A stretch of 64,000 nucleotides of DNA from an uncultured Erythrobacter sp. (GTDB lineage Bacteria; Pseudomonadota; Alphaproteobacteria; Sphingomonadales; Sphingomonadaceae), in assembly GCA_947488325.1 (NCBI GenBank), contig CANKYZ010000001.1:744001-808000 (forward strand), read 5' to 3'. Both the position numbers and the translations under genes were made by a program. Numbering within the stretch: the stretch's first letter is position 1; each line of letters begins with the position of its first letter. Shown here in pieces: positions 1 through 9,274 of the stretch. The notes beneath the pieces are model-generated. The model was not told the DNA's origin, searched no databases, and saw only the letters and a program-made list of their open reading frames with translations.

Positions 1-647
1 TCGCCATCATTCACATCATAGGCCGCGACATAGCCGCGTACGCCAAATTCTGCACCGCCATTGCCGATGATAATTTTGCCATCGATCACGCGTGGGGCGC
101 CGGTGACGGTATAGCTCTTGTCAGGATCGGTGGTTTGCACCTCCCACTGAACCGCGCCCGTATCGCGATCAAGCGACACCAACCGCCCGTCCAGCGTACC
201 GAGGAACAGGCTGGTGCCCCATGTCGCCAGACCTCGGTTCACGACGTCACAGCAAGCCTTTGCGGCGGTTTCACCGGGGACCTCTGGGTCATAATCCCAC
301 AGCAGCTCTCCGCTCACCGCGTCAAAGGCCTTCACCTTGCTCCATGCGGTGGTGAGATAGAGCTTGCCATCCATCACTAGCGGCGTGGCTTCCTGCCCGC
401 GCGCTGTGTCCATATCAGCAGACCAAGCAAGGCCAAGTTCGCCGACATTTTCCACACTGATCTGATCAAGCGGAGAGAAACGCTGCTCAGAATAAGTGCG
501 CCCATGAGTGATCCAATTGGCGTCATCTTCGCCCGCACTCGTCAGCATGGCAGCATTGATGCCATCTTCGCCGATCATCGTATCGCACGCCGCCACGCCA
601 AATGCGCCCAACGCCAGCAAAGGCGCTGCCCAGATTGCTTGATTCAT
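1..647 (-). CDS. PQQ-dependent alcohol dehydrogenase, N-terminal part (runs off left edge)
   Basis: The first about 215 codons of a quinoprotein dehydrogenase of the methanol/ethanol family lie on the minus strand; the 3' end is outside the window. The start ATG (647-645) follows a strong AGGAGAG ribosome site. Residues 1-21 form a lipoprotein signal ending in GVAAC, so Cys21 is probably lipidated. A vicinal Cys pair (C132-C133 in AKACCDVVNRG) matches the disulfide that sits over the PQQ cofactor in this family. Repeats of the type DxxSGELLWDYD and DRDTGAVQWEV are propeller-blade W motifs. Known role of the family: periplasmic oxidation of alcohols using PQQ and Ca2+ or a lanthanide. The substrate cannot be told from this part. 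A lipoprotein anchor is less usual than a plain secretion signal. Confidence 0.85.
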   Translation of the reverse strand, partial: MNQAIWAAPLLALGAFGVAACDTMIGEDGINAAMLTSAGEDDANWITHGRTYSEQRFSPLDQISVENVGELGLAWSADMDTARGQEATPLVMDGKLYLTTAWSKVKAFDAVSGELLWDYDPEVPGETAAKACCDVVNRGLATWGTSLFLGTLDGRLVSLDRDTGAVQWEVQTTDPDKSYTVTGAPRVIDGKIIIGNGGAEFGVRGYVAAYDVNDG

Positions 648-756
648 GAAACCCTCTCCTTGGCGGTCATGTTGGCGCTTACAAGCGAGCTTGTCCATCT
701 CCCACAGTGCGGCCTATGAGGTTTGAGAAGAGACACAAATTTGGAGATCAGGCGCG

Positions 757-1644
757 ATGTGTGATGAAGCAAAACTCAAAATTTGGGCAGCTAAAGCGGT
801 GACCCGCCGGCAGTTCGGCGTGTTGGCTGGTGCTGCGGCAGTCGCGGCATGTGGCCCAAGTGACGTGATATATGGGGATATACTTACAGAAGAAGGAAAG
901 CCGGTGAGTGCGGTAGAAGCCGTGACTTTCGAAACCAGCGATGGAACCATGGATGCTACGTTCGTGAGCCAGTTAGACGGTGCTCATCCTGGGGTAATTC
1001 TCTGGCCAGATATCGCAGGTTTGCGCAATGCCAAGGTTGAAATGGCGCATAGGCTTGCAGGCGAAGGCTATTCTGTGCTCATCCTCAATCCCTATTACCG
1101 TGATGTGGCGGGCGAACAATTCGCCGATTTTGCCGACTTTATTGGAAATGACGGGTTCGACAAAGTCGGCCCATGGCGCAGTCAGTTAAACGCCGATGCG
1201 ATTGGACGCGATGCGATTGCGGCGGCGACGTGGCTTGATGCACAAGACACAGTAGACACCGAACGCGGGATCGGCACGCAGGGTTACTGTATGGGCGGTC
1301 CCTTCGCCATCTGGAGTGCAGCAGCAGTGCCGGATCGGATCAAGGCAGCAGCAAGCTTTCACGGTGGCGGATTGGTCCGTGCAGACGACCCTCTCAGCCC
1401 GCATCGTGTGCTTGACCGAACAGATGCAAGCTTTCTGATAGCGGTCGCGCAGGACGATGATGCCGCAGCTCCAGAGGTGAAGGGGGCCTTTGCCGAAGCG
1501 GCTGAATTGGCGGGGCGCAATGCTAAGGTAGATGTCTATGCCGGGGATCACGGCTGGACCGTTCCGGATAGCCCATCCTATGCGGCACCTGCGGCAGAGC
1601 TGGCCTATGCCGATTTGCTGACCCTATATGGCGCAAATTTGTAG
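757..1644 (+). CDS. Dienelactone hydrolase family protein, exported lipoprotein
   Basis: A 295-residue alpha/beta hydrolase. The N-terminus has a twin-arginine-like stretch (TRRQFGVLAG) followed by AVAAC, so it looks exported with lipidation at Cys32. The nucleophile elbow is GYCMGG with Cys178. An acidic cluster at 233-235 and His265 in AGDHGW complete the Cys-Asp-His triad of dienelactone hydrolases. The family hydrolyses lactones and esters; the true substrate here is unknown. GGAG lies about 10 nt before the ATG. It is divergent from the PQQ dehydrogenase and belongs to the ordinary chromosome left of the element. Confidence 0.85.
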   Translation: MCDEAKLKIWAAKAVTRRQFGVLAGAAAVAACGPSDVIYGDILTEEGKPVSAVEAVTFETSDGTMDATFVSQLDGAHPGVILWPDIAGLRNAKVEMAHRLAGEGYSVLILNPYYRDVAGEQFADFADFIGNDGFDKVGPWRSQLNADAIGRDAIAAATWLDAQDTVDTERGIGTQGYCMGGPFAIWSAAAVPDRIKAAASFHGGGLVRADDPLSPHRVLDRTDASFLIAVAQDDDAAAPEVKGAFAEAAELAGRNAKVDVYAGDHGWTVPDSPSYAAPAAELAYADLLTLYGANL

Positions 1645-1843
1645 GAAACTGCCTCAAGCACTCTCGGTCTGATTTTCCTACATTGACGCACTGCGATATG
1701 CCGGATGAATAGTGTTTGTGGCGCAGAATTGCGAAAAACGAAAAGTCACACTTTTTGGCCTGCTGCACCCCGTAAACCGCGCTTTTAAGATAGGGCAACG
1801 CGGTCCATGTTTTGGCGCGAAACGACTTAAACGGGATCTGCAG

Positions 1844-2812
1844 TCAAGCGGCGCTTTCGCGTTCTTTGCTGCGTTCATTGCTCAGGCCAAAGCGTCCAAA
1901 TTTGCGGTAACGCAGCATCCATTTGTCGAGAAACAGGCCCAGCGCGCGCGGCTGAATGCCGAGATCATCGAATGTACGGGTGTCGCCGGAAACGGTGCTG
2001 CCGGACTTCAGCAGCGTCCATTGATCCCGGCTCATCGGAGTGAGGGGCAGGCTTGCGAACAGGCCGGACAGGCTATCAGGCATCGCGATCAGACGTGGGG
2101 AGCGTCCCTGCGCAGCGGCAATGCGCTGGTTGATTTCCATCATGGTAAGCGTTTCAGGGCCACCCAATTCGTAAATGTGTCCGCCATGCAAAGCCGGGTC
2201 TTCGAGTGCAGCAGCAACCGCTTCGGCCACATCATCAACATAGACCAGTTGCAGCGGCGCATCGGGACCAAAAACGGGGAGTACCGGCAACATCTCGATC
2301 ATGCCGCCGAACATGTTGAGGAACCCATCGTCTTGTCCGAATACGATCGAAGGACGCAAAATGGTGGCACCAGGGAATGCTTCACCGACACGCGTTTCGC
2401 CCAATGCCTTTGCACGCGCATATTCGGCGCTGCTTTCCGCATCGGGGCCGATTGCGCTGACATGGACAAAGGCTCTCGCTCCGCCCGCTTTCGCGAGGGC
2501 GGCGATGGTGCCGGGAGCTTCGCCCATTAACTCCGTCAGGTCTTTGCCAAACCCGCCGACAAGATTGACCACATGGGTCGCGGCATAGAGCGCGGCTTTT
2601 ACGCTGTCTTCATTGGTGATGTCGCAGTTCGCGAACTGCAGCTGCCCCAGATTGGCGAGTGGCTTAAGCGCGAAATTGCTTTTCGGATTGCGGCTGGCCA
2701 CGCGCACCCGGGCACCGCGCGAAAGCAGGCATTGCACGACGTAATTGCCAATAAAGCCGCCTCCACCAAAGACTGTGACCAGAGCGTCGGAAAGCGGGGA
2801 GGCGTTGGGCAT
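1844..2812 (-). CDS. Complex I NDUFA9-like NAD(P)-binding SDR protein
   Basis: An atypical short-chain dehydrogenase/NAD-dependent epimerase-like protein of about 322 residues. The Rossmann motif VFGGGGFIGNYV is at residues about 14-25, and HVVNLVGGFGKD and HVSAIGPDAES follow, as in the NDUFA9 group. These proteins bind NADPH; in alphaproteobacteria the homologue is linked to respiratory complex I or quinone metabolism. I chose the ATG at 2812 because AAGGGA stands 7 nt before it. An in-frame ATG at 2866 would add 18 residues with no good ribosome site. It is convergent with the dienelactone hydrolase gene and is host chromosome, not element. Confidence 0.8.
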   Translation of the reverse strand: MPNASPLSDALVTVFGGGGFIGNYVVQCLLSRGARVRVASRNPKSNFALKPLANLGQLQFANCDITNEDSVKAALYAATHVVNLVGGFGKDLTELMGEAPGTIAALAKAGGARAFVHVSAIGPDAESSAEYARAKALGETRVGEAFPGATILRPSIVFGQDDGFLNMFGGMIEMLPVLPVFGPDAPLQLVYVDDVAEAVAAALEDPALHGGHIYELGGPETLTMMEINQRIAAAQGRSPRLIAMPDSLSGLFASLPLTPMSRDQWTLLKSGSTVSGDTRTFDDLGIQPRALGLFLDKWMLRYRKFGRFGLSNERSKERESAA

Positions 2813-3011
2813 TGCGTGATCCCTTGGGGACAAGACGTGATGAAGTTTGGTTTCACCGTCCGCCATGCTTCAAGACGCGCTGCGGGGCAAGACCCGCATT
2901 ATACGCACCCCGCGCTTTGCAAGAGGTTTGCGTTGACACGCAGGCAGAGCGGGCGCTATCGGCCCCAGCCTACCCGCAGGCGGCCTTCGATATGACCGCG
3001 ACTGTACAGGT

Positions 3012-3098
3012 GCCCAGATGGCGGAATTGGTAGACGCGCTAGCTTCAGGTGCTAGTATTCGCAAGGATGTGGAGGTTCGAGTCCTCTTCTGGGCACCA
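3012..3098 (+). tRNA. tRNA-Leu (anticodon CAG), integration target
   Basis: A full class II tRNA with encoded CCA. The acceptor stem GCCCAGA pairs with TCTGGGC, the anticodon arm CTAGC-TTCAGGT-GCTAG places CAG in the loop, a long variable arm follows, and the T-arm contains GGTTCGAGTCC. A P4-type integrase starts 166 bp downstream, the usual arrangement when an integrative element uses the 3' end of a tRNA as its attachment site. The matching repeat at the far end of the element was not seen in this window and probably lies to the right of it. Confidence 0.95.
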
Positions 3099-3215
3099 TT
3101 TGTTCTTCCCTTGTTCTCTCAGATAATCTATAAAAACCGCAGAAATCCAAGGGGTTTGGCCCTTGGATCGTTCCGGATCGTCCCACCTCTTCTCGGCCGA
3201 TCCAGACATTTTTGC

Positions 3216-3260
3216 GGGCCTTTTGTGGGCCTTTTGCAAAAGGCCCAAATGAAAAGGCCC
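3216..3260. repeat. Four copies of a 9-mer forming nested hairpins before the integrase gene
   Basis: GGGCCTTTT occurs at 3216-3224 and 3227-3235 and its complement AAAAGGCCC at 3238-3246 and 3252-3260. The inner pair makes a perfect 9-bp stem with a 2-nt loop. The outer arms extend to 12 bp (TGTGGGCCTTTT with AAAAGGCCCACA). The array ends 4 nt before the int ATG, so it covers the place where a ribosome site would be. It may be an operator, an arm-type integrase site or an mRNA structure; only the repeats themselves are certain. Confidence 0.8.
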
Positions 3261-3264
3261 ACAC

Positions 3265-4482
3265 ATGCCTCTGACGGATACCAGACTCCGAGCCCTCAAA
3301 CCGAAGGCAAAGCCTTACAAGGTCGCTGACGAGCGTGGCCTATATATCGAGGTCACACCCGCTGGTGGCAAACATTGGCGGTTTCGATATCGAATTGGAA
3401 AAGCGCAAAAGAAGGTGTCGCTCGGCGGCTACCCTGTGGTTAGCCTCAAGGATGCGCGAGAAGCAGCAATGGAAGCGAGGCAGACCATAGCTTCTGGCGG
3501 CGACCCAGCGGTGGAGAAGCGCAAACAGAAGATTAGGGATGAGTTTCTTTCGGCGAGTACTTTCGAGGCGGTCGCCCGCGAGTACATAGAGCAGATCATG
3601 GTTCAGAATGGCCGCGCTGAAGCGACTATCGTCAAGGCGAACTACTTTCTTGATAAGCTGACACCAGCGATCGGAAATCGGCCGATCCACGAGATCGAAC
3701 CTTTCGAAGTGCTCGCGCCTTTGAAGCGTCTTGAAGCTACTGGGAAGCACGAGACGGCAAAAAAATGTCGATCATTTGCAGGACGGGTATTTCGGTATGG
3801 GGTGGCGACAACTCGGTGCAAATCTGATCCAACTTCGCTGTTGAAGGGAGCGCTCATCACGCCAAAGCCGACGCACTACGCCGCCATTCTTGATCCAGAG
3901 AAGCTAGGCGGGCTGTTGAGAGCTATCGACGACTTTGAAGGTTACGCTCTCACAAAGTTTGCGTTGAAGATTGCCCCGCATGTTTTTGTGCGTCCTGGTG
4001 AACTGAGGCATGCTGATTGGGCGGAGTTTGACCTTGATGAAGGCGTCTGGCGGATCCCAGCAGGCAAGATGAAAGCGCGGCGCGCGCACGCGGTTCCGCT
4101 CTCAAAGCAGGTCATCAGCCTTTTCGAAGAGCTCGGCACCATGATGGGTAAATCAGGTTATGTGTTTCCATCAGCCCGGTCCGGTCTACGTCCCATGAGT
4201 GAAAACGCTTTGAACGCAGCCTTTAGAAGGATGGGGTTTAGCAAGGAGGAGGTCACCGCGCATGGGTTGAGGGCGACCGCATCCACCCTGCTCAATGAAA
4301 GCGGAAAATGGAGCTCAGACGCGATTGAGCGCGCGCTTGCGCACGGAGACAGTAATGCGATCCGCGGTGTTTATCATCGAGGTAAGCACTGGTCTGAGCG
4401 CGTAAAGATGTCGCAGTGGTGGAGTGACTATCTTGATAGCCTCAAGTTGGGCGGTGACTTGGTATTTCTGAAAGCGAGCTAA
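3265..4482 (+). CDS. int: Tyrosine integrase, P4 type (DUF4102 arm-binding domain)
   Basis: A 405-residue integrase that would insert and excise the element at tRNA-Leu. Residues 1-90 are the DUF4102 arm-binding domain (ADERGLYIEVTPAGGKHWRF, VSLGGYP). About 98-190 is the core-binding domain and about 205-395 the catalytic domain. Active-site residues visible are R243 (VRPGELR), H333 and R336 (AHGLRATAS), H360 (ALAHG) and Y370 (RGVYHRG). Length and motifs are those of complete P4-type integrases. It reads away from the tRNA and is convergent with the transglycosylase gene. There is no clear Shine-Dalgarno; a hairpin array occupies that position. Confidence 0.93.
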   Translation: MPLTDTRLRALKPKAKPYKVADERGLYIEVTPAGGKHWRFRYRIGKAQKKVSLGGYPVVSLKDAREAAMEARQTIASGGDPAVEKRKQKIRDEFLSASTFEAVAREYIEQIMVQNGRAEATIVKANYFLDKLTPAIGNRPIHEIEPFEVLAPLKRLEATGKHETAKKCRSFAGRVFRYGVATTRCKSDPTSLLKGALITPKPTHYAAILDPEKLGGLLRAIDDFEGYALTKFALKIAPHVFVRPGELRHADWAEFDLDEGVWRIPAGKMKARRAHAVPLSKQVISLFEELGTMMGKSGYVFPSARSGLRPMSENALNAAFRRMGFSKEEVTAHGLRATASTLLNESGKWSSDAIERALAHGDSNAIRGVYHRGKHWSERVKMSQWWSDYLDSLKLGGDLVFLKAS

Positions 4483-4507
4483 CTCTTGAGCTTCTTCAAG
4501 ATCGCGC

Positions 4508-5080
4508 TCATTGTTTGGCGTATGCCATCCATCGCCGGATAACGTTTCTCACATATCCTGGGGTTTCTCGATTTTTCGGAATGCCTCCTGCTCGCGATAC
4601 GGCACCTGGGCCAGCATTGTAGGCTGCCAATGCGAGATGGATCGCACCGAACTGATCGAGCATCTGCCGCAAATATCTTGCGCCGCCATCGATGTTTTGA
4701 GCGGGGTCATGCCGATTGGCAACCCCGAGCTCCCGTGCTGTTGCTGGCATGAGCTGGGCTAATCCAGCCGCCCCTGCTGGGCTGATTGCCATCGGATTGA
4801 ACCGTGATTCTTGCCAGACTAATGCTTGGAGGAGCCTTGGCGGCAAGCGGTGACGAGCTTCTGCTTGACGGATCAGAGGCTCGTAGAGCGCCTCTTTGAA
4901 GCTTCGTTCAATCTGCGATTTCTGACTTCTAGGATCGTATTGAACGTCCGCTCGTCGGTCTGACGCGCTTTCAACCGACCCCATAACGTGATCGAAAATC
5001 TGGAATTCTTGCGCGATGGCGCAGCTTGGGACTGCCAGTCCTAGCGTACCTATCCCGATCGCTATTTTCGAGCTTTTCAC
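4508..5080 (-). CDS. Lytic transglycosylase (SLT domain), conjugation-type
   Basis: A 190-residue secreted peptidoglycan lytic transglycosylase. It has a signal peptide ([15 protein letters not shown]... ending near CAIAQ), then an SLT domain. The catalytic Glu91 lies in WQESRFNP, followed by the conserved [10 protein letters not shown] and [10 protein letters not shown]. Single-domain SLT proteins on mobile elements open the cell wall locally for the transfer machinery (VirB1-like role). The start is probably the GTG at 5080, which gives a clean signal peptide; a TTG at 5095 would add five residues. It is the only gene of the left arm on the minus strand. Confidence 0.88.
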   Translation of the reverse strand: MKSSKIAIGIGTLGLAVPSCAIAQEFQIFDHVMGSVESASDRRADVQYDPRSQKSQIERSFKEALYEPLIRQAEARHRLPPRLLQALVWQESRFNPMAISPAGAAGLAQLMPATARELGVANRHDPAQNIDGGARYLRQMLDQFGAIHLALAAYNAGPGAVSRAGGIPKNRETPGYVRNVIRRWMAYAKQ

Positions 5081-5219
5081 TGCGCAATCTCTCAATCTTG
5101 ATAATTCTGGCGTGAGAACATATTATGAACGTATGGGTGTAGGAAACCATATGATTGGTTGCACCAACAAGAGGAGAGGGAAGCGACAGAAGGGGCAATT
5201 GAGCAACTAAGGAGCTCGC

Positions 5220-6134
5220 ATGTCCTTTTCGAATTCCCATCAGTCTCGCGCGTCGTTTGAGGAAACCGCTCGCAAGCTCTGCGAGAGCCGCGGCGGGAAG
5301 TGGTCTGGCACCAAGGGCATGGCCCGTTGTCCAGCGCACGATGACCGCACGCCTTCGCTCGGTGTCACGCTTGGCCGAAAGGCGATCCTCCTACATTGTT
5401 TCGCAGGGTGTGATCAGGCGAGCGTGCTCGCTGCCCTCGCCCGTGAAGGGATCGAGACCACAGCTCTATTCTCAGGTTCTTCTGACGAATTTCCGTTCCA
5501 GCCGAGCTATTCCAGCAAGCCATCAGCTGCAGCACTCCGCATCTGGCGCGATGCCCGACCGCTGCAGCGAAGTCCTGCCAAGGCATATCTCGAAGAGCGC
5601 GGCATCCTCGCAACCTCCCATGCGCTGAGGTTTCATCCGCGCACACCGCTTGGACCGAAAGGTCGCGCGCGCTTTTTGCCGGCGATGATCGCTTCGGTCA
5701 GCCTCGACGAGGGGCCGATTGCCGTTCACCGGACTTTCCTGTCGCATTCCGGCAATACGCAGGCATCGTTTGCCAAGCCGAAACGTGCTCTGGGGTCTCT
5801 CGGCAAGGCGGCAGTCCGTCTGTTCGCACCCGCCGAGGGAAGGCTTGGTCTCGCCGAAGGCATTGAAAGCGCGATGTCGGCCTATGCGCTTACCGGGATC
5901 CCAACATGGGCAACGCTGGGCAATGAACGCTTCGGCCTGGTTGCCATCCCCGAGAGCGTGAGCGAGCTACATCTCTTCGTCGATCACGACGCAGGTGGAG
6001 AACTCGCGGCAACTCGCGGACTGGAAGCCTACGTTTCACCCAATCGCAAAATCCTGATCCGCAAGGTCAGATCGCGAGGCGAAGACTGGAACGATGAACT
6101 GCAGACGTGGCTGCTCCGAAAGAGCAAAACTTAG
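5220..6134 (+). CDS. Primase-like protein: CHC2-type zinc finger plus TOPRIM
   Basis: A 304-residue protein with a DnaG-like zinc-binding module (C37, H40, C60 and C64 in RCPAHDDRTPSL and LLHCFAGCD) and a C-terminal TOPRIM domain (LAEGIESAMS with E213, and FVDHDAGG with D255 and D257). A central region of about 100-190 matches the short primase-helicase-like proteins common on alphaproteobacterial conjugative elements. Probable role: priming of the transferred single strand or element replication. It starts a run of same-strand genes (primase, ParB, ArdC, DUF2493). The RNA polymerase core of full DnaG is reduced, so primase activity is inference. Confidence 0.8.
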   Translation: MSFSNSHQSRASFEETARKLCESRGGKWSGTKGMARCPAHDDRTPSLGVTLGRKAILLHCFAGCDQASVLAALAREGIETTALFSGSSDEFPFQPSYSSKPSAAALRIWRDARPLQRSPAKAYLEERGILATSHALRFHPRTPLGPKGRARFLPAMIASVSLDEGPIAVHRTFLSHSGNTQASFAKPKRALGSLGKAAVRLFAPAEGRLGLAEGIESAMSAYALTGIPTWATLGNERFGLVAIPESVSELHLFVDHDAGGELAATRGLEAYVSPNRKILIRKVRSRGEDWNDELQTWLLRKSKT

Positions 6135-6203
6135 AGGAGAGAGAGCTCCTGGGTCTTTGGCCGCACGGTTGTCGTGAGGCGCAACAAAGACAGGAGACTA
6201 CTC

Positions 6204-8174
6204 ATGATCCAATCCATTCCTCTCAAGAAACTAATCTCAAGCCCTCGCAACGTACGCAAAACAACCGACGTTCTTGCCGATTTGCAATTGCGGGCTGATA
6301 TCGCGGCACGCGGGCTTCTCCAAAATGTGGTAGTTCGCAAAGCCACCCGAGGGAAATTTGAAGTCGAAGCTGGCGGGCGCCGCCTCGCTGCATTGCAAGC
6401 GTTGGTCGAGGAAGGCACGCTTCCCAAGAACCATGAAGTCACTTGCCTTGTCATCGAAGGTGAGGAAAGCGAAGTGCGCGAAGCCAGCCTTGCCGAGAAC
6501 TTCCAGCGCCTCGCAATGAACCCGGCCGACGAGGCGCAGGCTTTCGCTGCGATTGTCGAGGCGGGAGCTAGCACCGAAGACGTGGCTCGCCGGTTCGGTC
6601 TCACAGTCCGCTTTGTCGAGGGCCGTCTGCGCTTGGCGGGCCTCGCACCTTGTGTCTTCGAAGCGCTCGCCGAAGGCGCGATCACGCTCGATATGGCCAA
6701 GGCCTATGGAGCGATCTCAGACATTGACCGCCAAGCACACGTCTATGCCGAACAGCAGGACGCCTGGTACCAGGTCACGCCTGACACGATCCGTCGCATG
6801 GTGCTCGATGCCACTGTTCGTGGCTCCGATCCGCGCGCGGTTCTGGTCGGGCGCGAGGCCTACCTCGCAGCAGGTGGTCGGATCGAACGCGAACTCTTCG
6901 ACGACGAAGCCAGCGAAAGCTGGATCGATGTCGCGCTGCTCGAAGACCTTGCCCAGAAAGCGATGGATGACGCTGCGAAGAGGGTCGCTGAAGAACACGG
7001 ACTTGCCTGGGTGCGACCCACGCTTGCCAACTATGTAAGCCACGATCTCGTCGAGGGCCTCAATCGGCTTCCATGCGAACCGGCTCCGCTCAGTGAGCAG
7101 GAAGCCCGCGAGCTCAGCGACCTTGAAGCCGACTACGACCGGACAGCGGCCATCCTCGAGGATGAGGACAGCGACGAAAGCGAGATCGCCAAGGCGGAAG
7201 AAGAGCTGGTCTCGATCGACCGCGCGATGCGCGATCTGCACGATCGTCCGCCAGTGCTTGCCGACGAGCTAAAGTCAGAGGCTGGAGCGTTCCTTGTGCT
7301 CTCACGGAATGGCGAACCTGCAATGGTGCCGCAGTTTTACACTGATGCTGAAGTCATCGACACTGATGACGGAGCTGTCGAACCGGTGGATGCAGGTGCT
7401 GATACCAAGCGCAAGAGCGGGGCGCTTTCGCAGCGTCTGCTCGACGAGCTCGCGATGCAGCGTCGCGATATCCTGGCGATCCACCTGGCCAACGATCCTG
7501 CGCTCGCGCTTGATTTCATGGTCTTCACGCTCGCAGATGCTGATGGGCATGACTGGCGCGCGAAAAAGGCGTCGATGCTCGTCGGCTCGGTCGCATCGGG
7601 GCCGGTGGCCGGATTCGAGGCGAAGGATGCCCCCGCAAGTGCTGCGCTCGCCGAGTTCGCCGCTTCGCTCGACGAGAGCTGGCGCGCCGGCGAGACTGAC
7701 GTCGAACGGTTCGAACGCTTCCGCGCATTGAGCGATGAAGCACGTTCGGCCTGGCTCGGCCATGTCGTATCCCGCACACTGGTCGCGAGCCTTGCCTGCG
7801 AAGGCGATCGCTCGGCGCCGCTGCACGAGATACTCGGGTCGCTGCTCGAGATCGAAACCGCGCATTGGTGGCGGCCGACGGCGGCGAACTTCTTCGATCG
7901 TGTGGCCAAGGCGCGCACGCTTGAAGCGCTCGACGCTGCAGGCGGTCCCGAACTCGTCAGCCGCTATGCAGGTTCGAAGAAGGCAGAACTAGCGAGCGCA
8001 GCCGAGCGTATCTTCTCCGGCAATTTCATTGGCGAAGCGGATGTGAAGACGCGCGCGGGAGCGTGGGTGCCCGAGATCATGTGCTTCGGTTCTCCTGAGG
8101 AACCGGTCGAGGATGAAACTGCGGCCCCGGTTGAGGACGAGACCGCGAACGAAATTGCCGAGCAGGCTGCCTGA
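6204..8174 (+). CDS. ParB/RepB-type DNA-binding protein, large
   Basis: A 656-residue ParB-family protein. The N-terminal ParB domain is clear: IPLKKLISSPRNVRK, then EAGGRRLAALQAL and LAENFQRLAMNPADEAQAF (boxes I and II), then a helix-turn-helix (EDVARRFGLTVRFVEGRLRL). The remaining about 450 residues are acidic and helical with no motif I recognise. No ParA partner is adjacent. Large ParB-like proteins without ParA are frequent on integrative elements and sphingomonad plasmids, where they act in stability or regulation. The ATG at 6204 is preceded by AGGAG; an upstream GTG at 6174 has no ribosome site. A strong terminator follows. Confidence 0.88.
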   Translation: MIQSIPLKKLISSPRNVRKTTDVLADLQLRADIAARGLLQNVVVRKATRGKFEVEAGGRRLAALQALVEEGTLPKNHEVTCLVIEGEESEVREASLAENFQRLAMNPADEAQAFAAIVEAGASTEDVARRFGLTVRFVEGRLRLAGLAPCVFEALAEGAITLDMAKAYGAISDIDRQAHVYAEQQDAWYQVTPDTIRRMVLDATVRGSDPRAVLVGREAYLAAGGRIERELFDDEASESWIDVALLEDLAQKAMDDAAKRVAEEHGLAWVRPTLANYVSHDLVEGLNRLPCEPAPLSEQEARELSDLEADYDRTAAILEDEDSDESEIAKAEEELVSIDRAMRDLHDRPPVLADELKSEAGAFLVLSRNGEPAMVPQFYTDAEVIDTDDGAVEPVDAGADTKRKSGALSQRLLDELAMQRRDILAIHLANDPALALDFMVFTLADADGHDWRAKKASMLVGSVASGPVAGFEAKDAPASAALAEFAASLDESWRAGETDVERFERFRALSDEARSAWLGHVVSRTLVASLACEGDRSAPLHEILGSLLEIETAHWWRPTAANFFDRVAKARTLEALDAAGGPELVSRYAGSKKAELASAAERIFSGNFIGEADVKTRAGAWVPEIMCFGSPEEPVEDETAAPVEDETANEIAEQAA

Positions 8175-8204
8175 CCCCTCCTGACAGGTCCAGGTGACTC
8201 GGCG

Positions 8205-8238
8205 GGCGGTCCGTCCCTCTCGGGATGGGCCGCCTTAT
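8205..8238 (+). terminator. Rho-independent terminator after the parB-like gene
   Basis: A 13-bp stem (GGCGGTCCGTCCC with GGGATGGGCCGCC, two G-U pairs) closes a TCTC loop and is followed by TTATTC. It lies 30 bp after the parB-like stop codon. The U-tract is short, so termination may be partial. Confidence 0.6.
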
Positions 8239-8344
8239 TCGCGTTTCCGTCCGAAGGTCGCCTACGATGGTGAGTCTTAGAGGGGAGGACGCTTTGTTCA
8301 TCCTGAACCCGGACACGTCCGTTCCGGCGATCAGGAGACCATCG

Positions 8345-9274
8345 ATGACAAAGTCCCGCCGCACTGCTTCAGTTTCTCCAGCTGCGCGTATCACCGCCGC
8401 CATTATCGAAAAGCTAGAGCAAGGCACCAAGCCTTGGGTCAAGCCGTGGCGTGGCTTGCCGCTTTCTCGCCCGCTGCGATCATGCGGGACGCCGTATCGC
8501 GGCATGAATACCTTCTGGCTCTGGATGGTTGCTGATGCCTGCGGCTACGCCTCACCATACTGGATGACATATCGCCAGTGCCAGAAACTCGGCGGCCAAG
8601 TCCGCAAAGGAGAAAAATCGACCATCGCGATTTTCTACAAAAACTACACCAAGGAAGTCGAAAACGCTGAAGGTGGGCAGGATACGGAGAGCCGGCGCGT
8701 GCTGAAGACCTATTCAGTCTTCAATGCCGACCAGTGCGATGGCCTCCCCGAATTCTACCATCCCAAGCCACTGGTTGCCGCGCTTGAGCCCGAAGGCCGC
8801 GAGGAGCGGCTAGATGCCTTCTTCGCTGAGATCGACGCAGAGCTACGCCATCATGGCGCGCAAGCCTACTACGAGCCACTGCGTGATCGCGTCACCATGC
8901 CGCCGGCCGAACTCTTCGAAGCCTATGACCATTACTACGCAACACTTGCGCATGAGCTATCGCACTGGACTGGACATTCTTCGCGACTCGATCGAGGCCT
9001 CAAGAACCGCTTCGGCAGTGATGCCTATGCCGTCGAAGAACTTATCGCCGAGCTGTCCTCCGCCATTCTTGGTGCCGAACTGGGATTGCCCGTCTCGCAT
9101 CTCGATCATCATGCTAGCTATATCGCGTCCTGGCTCAAGATCCTTAAACAGGACGAGCGCGCGATCCTGACCGCGGCCGCAAAGGCCGAGGAGGCAGCCA
9201 CCTTGCTGCTCGAAATGGGCGGTCACCAATCGAGTGCCAATGAGGCTGATGCCGAACTTTCTGACGCAGCCTGA
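8345..9274 (+). CDS. ardC: ArdC-type antirestriction protein (ssDNA binding plus zincin)
   Basis: A 309-residue ArdC protein. Residues 10-150 are the N-terminal ssDNA-binding domain (KLEQGTKPWVKPW, YRGMNTFWLW, GQVRKGEKSTIAIFYK). Residues about 185-290 are the C-terminal metalloprotease-like domain with HELSH (H203, E204, H207) and a later VEELIAELSS glutamate. ArdC protects incoming single-stranded DNA from host nucleases during conjugative entry, which fits the nearby ssb and relaxase genes. The ATG at 8345 has AGGAGA 7 nt upstream; longer in-frame starts reach back through the terminator region and are not supported. Confidence 0.92.
   Translation: MTKSRRTASVSPAARITAAIIEKLEQGTKPWVKPWRGLPLSRPLRSCGTPYRGMNTFWLWMVADACGYASPYWMTYRQCQKLGGQVRKGEKSTIAIFYKNYTKEVENAEGGQDTESRRVLKTYSVFNADQCDGLPEFYHPKPLVAALEPEGREERLDAFFAEIDAELRHHGAQAYYEPLRDRVTMPPAELFEAYDHYYATLAHELSHWTGHSSRLDRGLKNRFGSDAYAVEELIAELSSAILGAELGLPVSHLDHHASYIASWLKILKQDERAILTAAAKAEEAATLLLEMGGHQSSANEADAELSDAA

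Noticed and set aside
1712..2530. Long plus-strand open frame opposite the NDUFA9-like gene
   Set aside because: It lies mostly opposite a clearly coding minus-strand gene, has no ribosome site and no recognisable domain; it is a GC-driven antisense frame.
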